This document shows positions 16,484 to 25,861 of a DNA stretch of 64,000 nucleotides, piece by piece. The position numbers and the translations under genes were made by a program. Under the pieces are notes generated by a model that made no database searches, was not told the DNA's origin, and worked only from the letters and a program-made list of their open reading frames with translations. Every line of letters begins with the position of its first letter. Position 1 is the stretch's first letter. This stretch comes from Nesterenkonia alba DSM 19423 (GTDB lineage: Bacteria; Actinomycetota; Actinomycetes; Actinomycetales; Micrococcaceae): the NCBI RefSeq assembly GCF_000421745.1, contig NZ_ATXP01000009.1:43547-107546 (forward strand). The letters are read 5' to 3'.

Positions 16484-16954
16484 CTATGCGGACTGGGCCG
16501 ACTTCTGGGCTGCCACGCGTTCGTTGGCCTGCTTCACCTGCCACCACGTCGCGCACCCGGCTGCGAGGCTCATCGTCACACGCGGTGCAGGAACGCGCAA
16601 TTTGCGCACCACGTTCTCCACCGCGGTATCTGACCACAGCGACAGTTTCCACCCGCCATACATGACCGCCCCAGCGGTCACTGCAGCAACAGCCCGCGCC
16701 CCGGGAGTGATGTGCACCTCACGCACACCCTCCGGGTCATCACCAACCCACTCGCTGAGCTTGCGCAACGCCTTGGTGGTCGCCCCGGGGGTAGCCACCA
16801 TCGCGGCCGCACCCAACGCAGGCCCCCACGCCAGTGTGGTCTTCAACCATCCGGGGTACTTCCGTACCGGCACCAAAGTCAACGCACCCACTGTGGCCGC
16901 CTGCGCCCACGGGTCATTGAGGAAACGGTAGGTGTTCTCTGTGTTCTCAGCCAT
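16484..16954 (-). CDS. Hypothetical membrane protein, 156 residues
   Basis: Three to four hydrophobic segments are predicted (about 20-35, 43-58, 85-105 and 127-140). The soluble N-terminus contains NDPWAQAATVG and the C-terminus is polar (QANERVAAQK). The start fits a leaderless promoter: TAGAGT (16962-16967) 7 bases before the ATG. Not recognised. A shorter overlapping frame near 16296-16652 looks non-coding. Confidence 0.7.
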   Translation of the reverse strand: MAENTENTYRFLNDPWAQAATVGALTLVPVRKYPGWLKTTLAWGPALGAAAMVATPGATTKALRKLSEWVGDDPEGVREVHITPGARAVAAVTAGAVMYGGWKLSLWSDTAVENVVRKLRVPAPRVTMSLAAGCATWWQVKQANERVAAQKSAQSA

Positions 16955-17044
16955 GGAACCGACTCTAGGAGGCAGACCACGGTGGCGACATCCTCCCGCA
17001 GGATGACTTCCTGCTCTCAGCGCCCAGGGCTCTAGAATCGCGGG

Positions 17045-18700
17045 GTGACGTATCTATCCAGACGGCAGCTGCTTGAAGCTGCCGGACTCGGCGGTGTCGC
17101 CCTGACACTCACCGCCGCCACCGAGGCACCCGATCCGGAAGACACCGACCCGGCGGAAACCGAGGAGCCCCCTACCCCGGCTGAAGGTGCACTGACCATC
17201 GGGGCGATCTCCACCCCCGGTTCACTCGACCCGGCCCTAGCGGTGGACACCGAAACTGAACGGATCTGTCGGCAAATTTTCCAAACCCTGGTCGGCATCG
17301 ACGCCGACACCGGTTCGGTCACCCCGCTGCTGGCCCGGGAATGGGAGGTCAGCGAGGACGAACTGACCTACACCTTCCGACTGCGCCGGAATGTGACGTT
17401 TCACGACGGCGAAGACCTCACCGCCGACGTCGTCGTCGCCAATATCCAACGCTGGGGACAGTTGGACTACCTCTACGGGTACGGCAATGTGGCCCGCTCT
17501 ACTCCCTTGGCCTTCCCGGCCGTCTTCGGCGGCTTCTTCGGTGACGAGACCTGCGTGCTTGAAGACGTCGAGGCCGAGGGTGACTACACCGTGGTCCTCA
17601 CCCTCTCCGAACCCGTGGTGTTCCTGCTCCAGGCCCTGACCCAGCCGGCCTTCGCCATCGCCTCGACCTCCGTGCTCTCCGACGCCGACCCGGAACTGGT
17701 CTCCCGCAGCCCCCAAGGCACCGGCCCCTACCGTCTGGTGGAGACCGAGCCCGACGAACAAGGGCTACGGCTTGAAGCCTTCGAGGACTACTGGGGCGCT
17801 GCACCCGCCGTCGGTTCGGTGACGGTGCGGCCCATCGCCCGTTCCTTCGACCGGTTGCGTGAACTCACCCGTGGCCGGATCGACGTCTATGACCACATCA
17901 CCGCAGACAACCTCCGACCCCTGGTGCAGGCCGGGCGGATCATCCTGCAGCGTGACCCCTTCTCCGTGCTCTACCTGGGGTTCAACCTCGAACACCCCAT
18001 CATGGGTGACCACGAGATCCGCGAAGCCGCCGCCCGCGCCATCCACCGGCCCAGCCTGGTCGAAGACCTGTTCCTAGAAGGCACCAGCGCCGCGTACCAC
18101 TTCACCCCGCCGTCTCTGGGGGTGGAATCCGAAGAAGCTCCCCGCTACGAACACAATATGGAAGAAGCCCAAGAACTGCTGGCCGACTCCGGATACGACG
18201 GCGAACCACTTCCCTTTTACTACCCGATGGCCACCACCCGCAGCTGGCTTCCTCGACCTGAGGCGGTTTACGCCGCTGTGGCCCGCAACCTCACCGAAGC
18301 GGGATTCGTCCTCCAACCGCGGCCGGTGAAGTGGGATGACGGCTACGTGGACGAACTCATGGCCGACGACGACCGGGCGATGCACCTGCTGGGCCGCAAC
18401 GGCGGCTACCGCTCAGCACACAGCTTCCTGGGCTCCCTGTTCTCCGTGCCGAGCCGAGAATTCCACTACGTCAATGACGACGTCGTCGAACTCCTCGCCG
18501 AGGCCCGCGCCGAAGCCGACGACGAAGAACGCACCGCCCTCTACGCCGAAGCCGCCACCCTCATCGCCGAAGACCTGCCCGCTGTGCCACTTGCCTTCCC
18601 CATCTCCGGGCTGGCCCTGGGCTCCCGCGTTGCCGACTACCCAATGTCCCCGGTCCTCAACGAGCCGTTCGCCGAGATCGTCCCCGCTCAGGAGACCTGA
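17045..18700 (+). CDS. ABC transporter substrate-binding protein, peptide/nickel type (SBP family 5)
   Basis: 551 residues resembling DppA/OppA-type binding proteins: GSLDPALA near 55, LAREWEVSEDELTYTFRLR, NVTFHDGEDLTADVV, and a C-terminal lobe with DLPAVPLAFP. The N-terminus SRRQLLEAAGLGGVALTLTA looks like a Tat signal with twin arginines R6-R7. At the expected lipobox position the residue is A25 (LTAA), not cysteine. No permease or ATPase genes adjoin, so it is an orphan. The start is GTG, 6 bases after TAGAAT (17033-17038): leaderless. Substrate unknown, probably peptides. Confidence 0.88.
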   Translation: MTYLSRRQLLEAAGLGGVALTLTAATEAPDPEDTDPAETEEPPTPAEGALTIGAISTPGSLDPALAVDTETERICRQIFQTLVGIDADTGSVTPLLAREWEVSEDELTYTFRLRRNVTFHDGEDLTADVVVANIQRWGQLDYLYGYGNVARSTPLAFPAVFGGFFGDETCVLEDVEAEGDYTVVLTLSEPVVFLLQALTQPAFAIASTSVLSDADPELVSRSPQGTGPYRLVETEPDEQGLRLEAFEDYWGAAPAVGSVTVRPIARSFDRLRELTRGRIDVYDHITADNLRPLVQAGRIILQRDPFSVLYLGFNLEHPIMGDHEIREAAARAIHRPSLVEDLFLEGTSAAYHFTPPSLGVESEEAPRYEHNMEEAQELLADSGYDGEPLPFYYPMATTRSWLPRPEAVYAAVARNLTEAGFVLQPRPVKWDDGYVDELMADDDRAMHLLGRNGGYRSAHSFLGSLFSVPSREFHYVNDDVVELLAEARAEADDEERTALYAEAATLIAEDLPAVPLAFPISGLALGSRVADYPMSPVLNEPFAEIVPAQET

Positions 18701-18764
18701 AATCCTCAGGTAAGGTTCCTAAACGAGACACGCTGCCCCAACAGACGTTGCGAAGGAAGCACTT

Positions 18765-20276
18765 GTGACTGAGACCCCAGCGACCACCCCCAAACCATCC
18801 GGCCCGGACAACCGCTTCGACGTCATCCTCATCGGCGCCGGCATTATGTCCACCACGCTGGGCACCCTCCTCAAAGAGCTGGAACCCAGCTGGCACGTGG
18901 GACTGTTCGAGAAGCTCGACGGTGCCGGCAAGGAATCCTCCGACCCGTGGAACAACGCCGGCACCGGCCATGCTGCGCTCTGCGAGCTGAACTACACCCC
19001 CCGAGCCGCTGACGGGTCGGTCCCCACCGCCAAGGCCAAAGGGATCAACGAGCAGTTCCACGTCTCCAAGCAGCTGTGGTCCCACTGGGTGGACAACGGT
19101 GTCCTGGGCTCCCCTCGCACATTCATCAACGCTCTGCCGCACATCAGCTTCGTCTGGGGGGATGAAAACGCCGAATACCTCAAGGCCCGCTACGAGGCGA
19201 TGCGCGCCGAGCCGCTCTTTTCCCACATTCAGCACACCGAAGATCAGGACACCATCGCCTCCTGGGCGCCGCTACTGACCCGGGGCCGTGACCCCCAGCA
19301 GCGGGTGGCGGCCTCCAAGTTCGACGACGGCACCGATGTGGACTTCGGGGCGATCACCCGGCAGCTGGCCTCGCACCTGGAGGGCGCCGGGACGGATATC
19401 CGCTACGGCCATGAAGTCGCCGGCATCAGCCGCGGCACCGATGGCCGCTGGAACGTCACCGTGAAGTCCAGCTCCGGAGAGAAATTCACCGCCACGGCCC
19501 GGTTCGTCTTTGTCGGTGCCGGTGGTGGGGCCCTGCCACTGCTGCAGGCCTCCGGCATCAAAGAGGCCCACAAGATCGGCGGCTTCCCCGTATCAGGCCA
19601 GTTCTTCCGTGCCACGGACTCATCAGTGGCCGAACAGCACCACGCGAAGGTCTATGGGCTGGCATCGACCAAGGGCGCGCCGCCGATGTCGGTGCCGCAC
19701 CTGGACACGCGGTTTGTGGAGGGCCGGCGTTCGCTGATGTTCGGCCCCTACGCCGGGTTCTCCACCAACTTCCTGAAGACCGGCTCCTACCTGGACCTGC
19801 CGCTCTCCGTGCGGCCGCACAACCTCAAGACCCTGCTAGGCGTGGGGGTCAGCAACTTTGAGCTGACCACCTACCTGATGAAAGAAGTCACCAAGTCCCG
19901 GTCCAAGAAGCTCGAGGAGCTGTACCGGTTCTTCCCCGAGGCCGACGGTGACGCCTGGGAGCTCATCACCGCCGGCCAACGGGTCCAGATGATGAAGCAG
20001 GACGAGAACGGCAAACCGATTCTGCAGTTCGGCACTGAACTGGTCTCCTCCAGTGACGGGTCCATCGCCGGGCTGCTGGGCGCCTCCCCCGGAGCCTCCA
20101 CGGCACCGAGCATCATGTTCCGGCTGCTGGAGCAGTGCTTCCCCGCTCAGGCTCAGGCGTGGAAACCACGCCTGGAGAGCATGGTTCCCTCATACGGGCG
20201 GCTACTCAATGAGGACCCGAAGCTGCTCGCCGAGGTGCACGAGCGGACCAGCTCGGTGCTGCAACTCGACAACTGA
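18765..20276 (+). CDS. mqo: Malate:quinone oxidoreductase
   Basis: FAD-dependent peripheral membrane enzyme that oxidises malate to oxaloacetate and passes electrons to quinone. It replaces or complements NAD-linked malate dehydrogenase in many actinobacteria. 503 residues: dinucleotide-binding GAGIMS near 24-29, then the Mqo blocks NNAGTGHA and [11 protein letters not shown], and a C-terminal [11 protein letters not shown]. The start is GTG with AAGGAAG upstream. The last 71 bp overlap the end of a convergent membrane protein gene. Confidence 0.95.
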   Translation: MTETPATTPKPSGPDNRFDVILIGAGIMSTTLGTLLKELEPSWHVGLFEKLDGAGKESSDPWNNAGTGHAALCELNYTPRAADGSVPTAKAKGINEQFHVSKQLWSHWVDNGVLGSPRTFINALPHISFVWGDENAEYLKARYEAMRAEPLFSHIQHTEDQDTIASWAPLLTRGRDPQQRVAASKFDDGTDVDFGAITRQLASHLEGAGTDIRYGHEVAGISRGTDGRWNVTVKSSSGEKFTATARFVFVGAGGGALPLLQASGIKEAHKIGGFPVSGQFFRATDSSVAEQHHAKVYGLASTKGAPPMSVPHLDTRFVEGRRSLMFGPYAGFSTNFLKTGSYLDLPLSVRPHNLKTLLGVGVSNFELTTYLMKEVTKSRSKKLEELYRFFPEADGDAWELITAGQRVQMMKQDENGKPILQFGTELVSSSDGSIAGLLGASPGASTAPSIMFRLLEQCFPAQAQAWKPRLESMVPSYGRLLNEDPKLLAEVHERTSSVLQLDN

Positions 20277-20919
20277 TCAGGCTGACCACCACCAGTCCCA
20301 CAGTCCACCGCGCCTCAACGAGTTCCGCCACAGCGGAGAACACCACAATGAGCACGACGCCGGCTCCCCACCACAGTGCCTCCGCTGCACTCAGCAGGGC
20401 AATGGGGTGAACCGGCAGGTGGTCTTCGCTGTCACGGACCATCTCCAGGGCCGGAACGGCCAGGGCAGTCAATACTGCCGAAGCCACCAGCAGTCCGGTG
20501 CCCTCGAAGGCCAGGGCGAATCCCACAGCCACCACCGCGGCGAGGAAGAACACCGTGCGGTCGAGCCGGCGGTGGGGGTCCACCGCGTGCTCCGGTGGAG
20601 CTGAGGCCCCAGCAGCGAAGCTGAACAGGATCAGCACCACGGGGGCGGCGGTGTGCCCAGCTGCGGTGATGAGCAGCACAAGGACCACAACGTGGACTGC
20701 AGCAGTGGAGACCGCCACACTGCGCACACTGAACCGGGCTGCGGCCAGCACCGCCACCCGAGAGCCCACCACGGTGCCGCACAGTGCAGCCACCACCGCT
20801 GCGGCTGCCACCACCGGACGGTAATCACCTGCGACCCCGATCGCCACCGCCGGTGGCAGCAAGACCGCCGGTAGCCGTGCCGCTGCAGACAGCAGCCGAA
20901 GCCCCACGGGAGCGCTCAT
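20206..20919 (-). CDS. Hypothetical multi-pass membrane protein downstream of sbcC
   Basis: 237 residues with about six hydrophobic helices, rich in Ala, Val and Leu; it resembles half of an MFS-type permease, but I cannot assign a family. Its ATG overlaps the sbcC stop by 4 bp (ATGA), so it belongs to the sbcD-sbcC transcript. Its last 24 codons run antisense through the 3' end of mqo. That C-terminal tail is basic and of low complexity, so the gene may have lost its original stop. Confidence 0.65.
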   Translation of the reverse strand: MSAPVGLRLLSAAARLPAVLLPPAVAIGVAGDYRPVVAAAAVVAALCGTVVGSRVAVLAAARFSVRSVAVSTAAVHVVVLVLLITAAGHTAAPVVLILFSFAAGASAPPEHAVDPHRRLDRTVFFLAAVVAVGFALAFEGTGLLVASAVLTALAVPALEMVRDSEDHLPVHPIALLSAAEALWWGAGVVLIVVFSAVAELVEARWTVGLVVVSLISCRVAAPSWSARAPRRAASGPH

Positions 20920-23900
20920 CCTGGTACCACCATCTCCAAGGTCGACCCGGCACGGGAGGTCTTCACCCGCAGCTGGGTAGGGATTTGCTGGTGCATCTCC
21001 GTCACGTGGCTCACCACCCCGATCCGACGCCCCTCCCCCTGGAGGGTGTGCAGCGCGGACATCACAGCATCCAGGGTCTGATCGTCTAAAGAACCGAAAC
21101 CCTCATCGATGAACAGACTGTCCAAACCAATCCCCCCGGATTCTGCTTGGACCGTCTCGGCCAGTCCCAGGGCCAGGGACAGTGCCGCCATGAAGGTCTC
21201 TCCCCCGGAGAGCGATTCAGCGGGCCTCTCCTGTTCGGCGTATTCGTCATAGACCTTCAGATCGAGCCCGCGCAGTCCCCGTCCAGACCGTTCAGCATCG
21301 AGCATCAACTGGTAACGGCCACCGGTCATCGCCCCTAAATGCCGGGAGGCTGCTTCTGTCACCAGCTCCAGGCGCGCAGCTAGCACGAAAGTCGTCAGCC
21401 TCATCCGTTTCGTGTTGTCCCCGCCGGTACCACGCACCGCCTCGGCGAGTTCAGCTTCTCGCTGAGCCGCGGCGGACTGCTGCTGATGTTCAGCGAGGGT
21501 CTCTTCCAACTCGGCGAGGCCGCGTTTGAGACCGGCCAGCTGCGCGGTGTACTCGGTGAGACGGTCCCGTGCGCTCTGGGCGTGGGCAGCGGCTTCCTCC
21601 GCACGGAGGCGAGCAGACTCGACCTGGTCCTCATCGGGGAGTTGCTCCTGAGCCTCCGCCCGCGCCTTCCCGGCCTGTACCTCGTCCAGAGCCGCCTGGG
21701 CTCGTAGTCGTTCCTCCGTGCGGGTGAACCCAGTGATGAGTTCTTCCAGCCGGGTGAGTTCCTCTTCGGCGAGCAATGCGGCGGTGACCGCCTCGGCGTC
21801 GTCGAACGGTGATTCCTGCAGGGAGGCAGCGGCTTCATCGACGCGCTGCTGCGCCTGGCTGGCTGCCTGATCTGCCTGGTGCTGGGCCTGCTGTGCGGCG
21901 GTGACCACTTTCAGCAGTTCCTCCAGGGCCTGGACTCGGGCCCCCACTGTGGGATGGTCCCCACGCAGTGTGGCCACCCGAGTGGCCAGCCGGTCGGCCT
22001 CAGCGTGCAGACGCTTGGCTTCAGTGGCCTCCCGTTCGGCCCGGTGCAGGGCTGCGGTGTGTGCTTCGCGCAGGTCGTTGACCTCTTCACGCACCTGGTC
22101 CACCCGTTGACTCAGCTCCCGCTGAGCGATGCGCTGCTTCCGAGCCGCGGTGAGCTGCTCCTGCGCCTGAGACTGCTGCTGCTGAGCCTGCTCTGCTGTC
22201 AGGTCAGCGGCCTCCCCCAGGGCTCCACGCGCCTGCTGGAGGTTGTCTTCGGCGGTTTTCAGCCTGTCCCGGAGCGTGTCCCACCGGGAGCGGGCCTGTT
22301 GTAGCTTCTCGGCGGCCTCGTCCACCCTTTCCCGGGTGACGGTGTCAGGTTCCTGCTGGCCGGGGGCCGGGTGCTCGGTGGATCCGCAGACCATACACGG
22401 GCTACCGGGTTCCAGCTGGGTGGCCAGTTCATACGCCAGAGAACGCAGGTGCCCCTGGGAGAGGTCCTGATACACCTCCTGCTGGTTCTCCACTCGGTCG
22501 GCAGCCTCGGCCACCTGTCGGCGTAATGTGGCCGCCCGGGTGGTGAGTTCATCGCGTTCGGTGATCTGCTCAACCTGGCGGGTAGCCGCCGTCACAGCCT
22601 CTTGGGCCCGGTCGAGAGCCTCATCGGTCTCTTCGGCACCGATGAGCTGCGACTGCAGTTGCATCAGGGTCTGTTCGGTGACGGCGAGCTTCTGTGCCGC
22701 CTGCTCGGCCTCGGTGCCAGCAGCTGCTGCCGCATCGCCGGCCCTCTGTGCCGTGGTGTGCACTGCGGCGTGCTCGTCTTCGAGCCCGGCTGTCTCCGGG
22801 TCGGTGAGCCGGGCAAGCAATGGGGGGATCTGCTGAGCCGCATCCTGCACGGTGCGGGCCTGAACATCGGACTGCGCAGCCAGGGCTTCAACGGCTCGTT
22901 GCTCAGCCGCAGCGTGGGCCTCAGCCTGCTGCTGGGCCTGCTGCCGGGCCTCATCGGCCCGGCGAAGCCACAGGTGCACCGCATCGGCTGCCCGGTGAGC
23001 GGTGACCTGCTGCTCGGCGGTCTCCACCTGCGGGCGCTGAGCTTCATGTGCTTCACGGAGCTGGCAGAACTCCGCCCAGCGCTGCAGCTGCCGACGCCGA
23101 CGCGTCAACTCCTCATACTCCCCGCTCCTGGTTTCAGCAGCAGTATGAGCCTCAGCGGCAGCGTTCTGCAGTTCCTCACGCACCTTTTCCCCCTGCTGCA
23201 GCAGGGATGTGGCCAGCTCCTCGGGGAGAAGGTCCTCCACCGCAGGCATCCGGTCCTCCAACAGGGATGCGGCCGCCGACTGCACAGCGGCACTGCGCAC
23301 ACCGATCTGAGTCTTCAGCTGCGCCAGCTGAGCTTCGGATTCCCGTTTACGCTCCCACAGGTAGTGCTCCAGGTGCTCATACGTCGAGATGTCAAACAAC
23401 TGCTCCAGGATCCTGCGGCGCTCCTCATTGGAGGCGTGCATCAGCTGCGCGAAGGCCCCTTGGGGAAGCATGATGACCTTGGTGAACTCCCCCATGTCTA
23501 ACCCGAGGATGTCCTTAAGCTCCTTGTCCCCTTCGGCGATCCGATGCACCGCAAGGGACTTCCACCCAGCGTGTTCGAACCGTTCTAAGAACAGGGCCGG
23601 GCCCTCCTGCTGGTCGGCAGCCCCGGCACGTTTGGCCGGCCGCCAGTAGCGCGGGATGCGCCGCACCTTGAACCGGTCTTCCCCCCGGGAGAACTCCAAC
23701 TCCACGTAGGGCTGGCGCCCGACCGGGGCGTGCTGGGACTTCAGGCCATCATTGCCGCGTTCACCGGGCACATCCCCATAGAGGGCAAAGGTGATGGCAT
23801 CCAGCACAGAGGTCTTGCCTGATCCGGTGGGACCGCGCAGCAGGAACAGACCGTCAGCGCTGAGCGCGTCAAAGTCCACCACCTCCGTGCCGGCGAACGG

Positions 23901-23936
23901 CCCAAAGGCGCAGATCTCCAGACGGTGGAACTTCAT
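20916..23936 (-). CDS. sbcC: Nuclease SbcCD subunit C (Rad50-like SMC ATPase)
   Basis: 1006 residues. Walker A is GPTGSGKT (35-42). Long alanine/glutamine-rich coiled coils flank a zinc hook CMVC near residue 511. The C-terminal ATPase half has signature LSGGETFMAALSLALG and Walker B LDSLFIDEGFGSLD. With SbcD it forms the ATP-driven nuclease that opens hairpins and processes DNA ends. The ATG overlaps the sbcD stop by 4 bp. Confidence 0.95.
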   Translation of the reverse strand: MKFHRLEICAFGPFAGTEVVDFDALSADGLFLLRGPTGSGKTSVLDAITFALYGDVPGERGNDGLKSQHAPVGRQPYVELEFSRGEDRFKVRRIPRYWRPAKRAGAADQQEGPALFLERFEHAGWKSLAVHRIAEGDKELKDILGLDMGEFTKVIMLPQGAFAQLMHASNEERRRILEQLFDISTYEHLEHYLWERKRESEAQLAQLKTQIGVRSAAVQSAAASLLEDRMPAVEDLLPEELATSLLQQGEKVREELQNAAAEAHTAAETRSGEYEELTRRRRQLQRWAEFCQLREAHEAQRPQVETAEQQVTAHRAADAVHLWLRRADEARQQAQQQAEAHAAAEQRAVEALAAQSDVQARTVQDAAQQIPPLLARLTDPETAGLEDEHAAVHTTAQRAGDAAAAAGTEAEQAAQKLAVTEQTLMQLQSQLIGAEETDEALDRAQEAVTAATRQVEQITERDELTTRAATLRRQVAEAADRVENQQEVYQDLSQGHLRSLAYELATQLEPGSPCMVCGSTEHPAPGQQEPDTVTRERVDEAAEKLQQARSRWDTLRDRLKTAEDNLQQARGALGEAADLTAEQAQQQQSQAQEQLTAARKQRIAQRELSQRVDQVREEVNDLREAHTAALHRAEREATEAKRLHAEADRLATRVATLRGDHPTVGARVQALEELLKVVTAAQQAQHQADQAASQAQQRVDEAAASLQESPFDDAEAVTAALLAEEELTRLEELITGFTRTEERLRAQAALDEVQAGKARAEAQEQLPDEDQVESARLRAEEAAAHAQSARDRLTEYTAQLAGLKRGLAELEETLAEHQQQSAAAQREAELAEAVRGTGGDNTKRMRLTTFVLAARLELVTEAASRHLGAMTGGRYQLMLDAERSGRGLRGLDLKVYDEYAEQERPAESLSGGETFMAALSLALGLAETVQAESGGIGLDSLFIDEGFGSLDDQTLDAVMSALHTLQGEGRRIGVVSHVTEMHQQIPTQLRVKTSRAGSTLEMVVPG

Positions 23937-25156
23937 GCTTTCTCCCCAGATTGCGCGGCCGTGGACCGCACGGCCTGCAAAGCCGACTCGACGATCTGAC
24001 GTTCCTCAGCGGTCGCTTTGCGGTGGCGCACATGGTCGAGAAAATCGGCGACGACGTCGAGTTCACTCTCCGCACGATCGAGCTTCTGGGCATAGCTTCC
24101 CACCGACCGGGTTAACCCCGCCCCGGCATAGCTGTACTGCATCAGGTGGGGGTAGACCTGACGCAATTGCGGGTAAGCCCGTTCGGGGCGCTCATCATCG
24201 GTGAGGGTGACCTGGACAAAATGGTCCCTGAACCTGTCCACTGTCACCGGATCGAGCACCTCGGCAAGAGTCCCTTGAAGCCGTGTGACCCCTCGCCCGA
24301 CTACCCAGTCCAAGCCAGTGACCGCCGCCTGGGGATCACCTAACTGGGTGGTCTCGATCAGCCAAGCCCCTTTGTGCTGATGCTCCTCGGAGAAGGAATA
24401 CCGAATGGGAGACCCCGAGTACCGGATACGGTCGGTGAGGGTCTGCCGCCCATGAATGTGCCCTAAGGCCACGTAGTCAAATCCCTCGAAGAGTTCCAGT
24501 GGCACCACCGCCAGCCCACCCACAGTGTCTTCCTGGTGATCGAGAGTTTCCTCCGGTGCCGCTGGTGCCCCGATATGCCGTTCAGACTCGCTGGCCTGAC
24601 CCCCAGCGGCGAAGAGGTGAGCCATCACCACCACCGGCGTGGCGGCGTCGTGCCCTGTGCGGGTGGCCATATCTGCCCGGATACGGCCGATCACCTCACG
24701 CATCACCGCAGTGTGATTGGCCCGCTCCACGCCGAGCTCCGCGGCGTAGACCTGCGGTTCCAGATACGGCACCCCGTAGACCAACAGGCGGTCGCCATCC
24801 CGTTCGATCTCCACCGGGGTCCAGGCATCGGTCAGACCAGTGCGAATATGCACCCCGGAGGCGGCGATCAGTTCCCGGTGAGCACCCAGACGCACCGCGG
24901 AGTCATGGTTGCCGGAGGTCAACACCACCTCCGCACCAGCCTCTCGCAACCGGCGCAGACAGCTGCTGAGTTCCCGGACCGCCCACTCCGGCGGCAGCGC
25001 ACGGTCAAACACGTCACCGGAAATCAGCACGACATCGACCTGGTGTTCCTCCACGGCGGTGCAGACAGTGCGGATCATCTCCTGCTGGGTCTCACGCAGG
25101 TCGACCCCATGGAACCCGCGCCCGAGGTGCCAGTCCGAGGTGTGTAACAGCCTCAT
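23933..25156 (-). CDS. sbcD: Nuclease SbcCD subunit D (Mre11-like)
   Basis: 407 residues of the calcineurin-like phosphoesterase fold. Metal ligands are visible in DWH (8-10), GDVFDR, GNHD, AHLF and GHIHGR. The start MRLLHTSDWH at 25156 is preferred over an in-frame start ten codons upstream because it gives the family N-terminus. First gene of the sbcD-sbcC unit and divergent from the ADP-ribosylglycohydrolase-like gene. Confidence 0.94.
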   Translation of the reverse strand: MRLLHTSDWHLGRGFHGVDLRETQQEMIRTVCTAVEEHQVDVVLISGDVFDRALPPEWAVRELSSCLRRLREAGAEVVLTSGNHDSAVRLGAHRELIAASGVHIRTGLTDAWTPVEIERDGDRLLVYGVPYLEPQVYAAELGVERANHTAVMREVIGRIRADMATRTGHDAATPVVVMAHLFAAGGQASESERHIGAPAAPEETLDHQEDTVGGLAVVPLELFEGFDYVALGHIHGRQTLTDRIRYSGSPIRYSFSEEHQHKGAWLIETTQLGDPQAAVTGLDWVVGRGVTRLQGTLAEVLDPVTVDRFRDHFVQVTLTDDERPERAYPQLRQVYPHLMQYSYAGAGLTRSVGSYAQKLDRAESELDVVADFLDHVRHRKATAEERQIVESALQAVRSTAAQSGEKA

Positions 25157-25225
25157 GGCCTCCAACGTACCGGTCACCGGTGACATGCTCGGCGTCCCCC
25201 GCCGTGGCCCGCTACTCTAAGCCTC

Positions 25226-25861
25226 GTGGATGAGACGCAGACGGTGATTGACGCGTTTGAGCCAGCGATGATGGCTCTGCTGCCGGCAGACGGTGAGCCC
25301 GTACACGCCGAAACCCTGCTGAGCCTCTGCCTCGCCGATGGCCTGTTGGAAGTACTTGAGTGGTCCCGGGAGGGTACCGGCGCCGACCCGCAGGCCAGTA
25401 TGTGGCTGAGCTGTCTGCGCTGGTACCGGTTGGTCACCGGTCACCTCCCGGAAGTCGCCCCGCAGCCACCGCAACGCCCCAGCGACTACGCACTGGAGCT
25501 CATCCTGCGTGCCGGAGGTCTCACCCTCACTGACGGTAGTGCCGATGCCTCTCTACGAGGTCTGGCCTCCGGGCAGATGGCCTACCCCACCGATCCACCG
25601 CAGCCAGAACATGACGACGACGACGCCCTCACGCGGGTAGTGCCCATCAGTCTGGTCCCCTATGTGGAGGCTGAGACCCGCGCGAAGTGGGCCGATGAGG
25701 CGATCTGCTTAACCCACGGCCATCCGCGGCTGCGCGAACAGGCACGCCAGCGGGCCCGAACCCCGGTCTCAGACCAGCAGCCTGAACCGCACCGGCATGA
25801 GCTGCTGGCCACCGTCGTGGCTGACCTCGCTCAGCGGTGGCGTGGAGTCACTCTGCCGTAG
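25226..25861 (+). CDS. Reduced ADP-ribosylglycohydrolase-like protein, probable pseudoenzyme
   Basis: 211 residues. The order of motifs follows the DraG/ARH fold: a helix LLSLCLADGLLEVLEW where family members have the TDDT-containing helix, then LRWYRLVTG, then ALTRVVPISLVP and AICLTHGHPRLRE, which match the family's MRxxPL and LTHxHP blocks. The magnesium-binding TDDT is replaced by HAET, and the N-terminal GxxxGDAxG and C-terminal GDTDT segments are missing. It therefore probably lacks hydrolase activity and may bind ADP-ribose or act structurally. GTG start, 7 bases after TACTCT (25213-25218). The end overlaps the convergent exonuclease gene by 14 bp. Confidence 0.65.
   Translation: MDETQTVIDAFEPAMMALLPADGEPVHAETLLSLCLADGLLEVLEWSREGTGADPQASMWLSCLRWYRLVTGHLPEVAPQPPQRPSDYALELILRAGGLTLTDGSADASLRGLASGQMAYPTDPPQPEHDDDDALTRVVPISLVPYVEAETRAKWADEAICLTHGHPRLREQARQRARTPVSDQQPEPHRHELLATVVADLAQRWRGVTLP

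Noticed and set aside
16296..16652. 118-codon minus-strand frame between two genes
   Set aside because: It overlaps both the lipoprotein start and the membrane protein, and its composition is unlike the neighbours.
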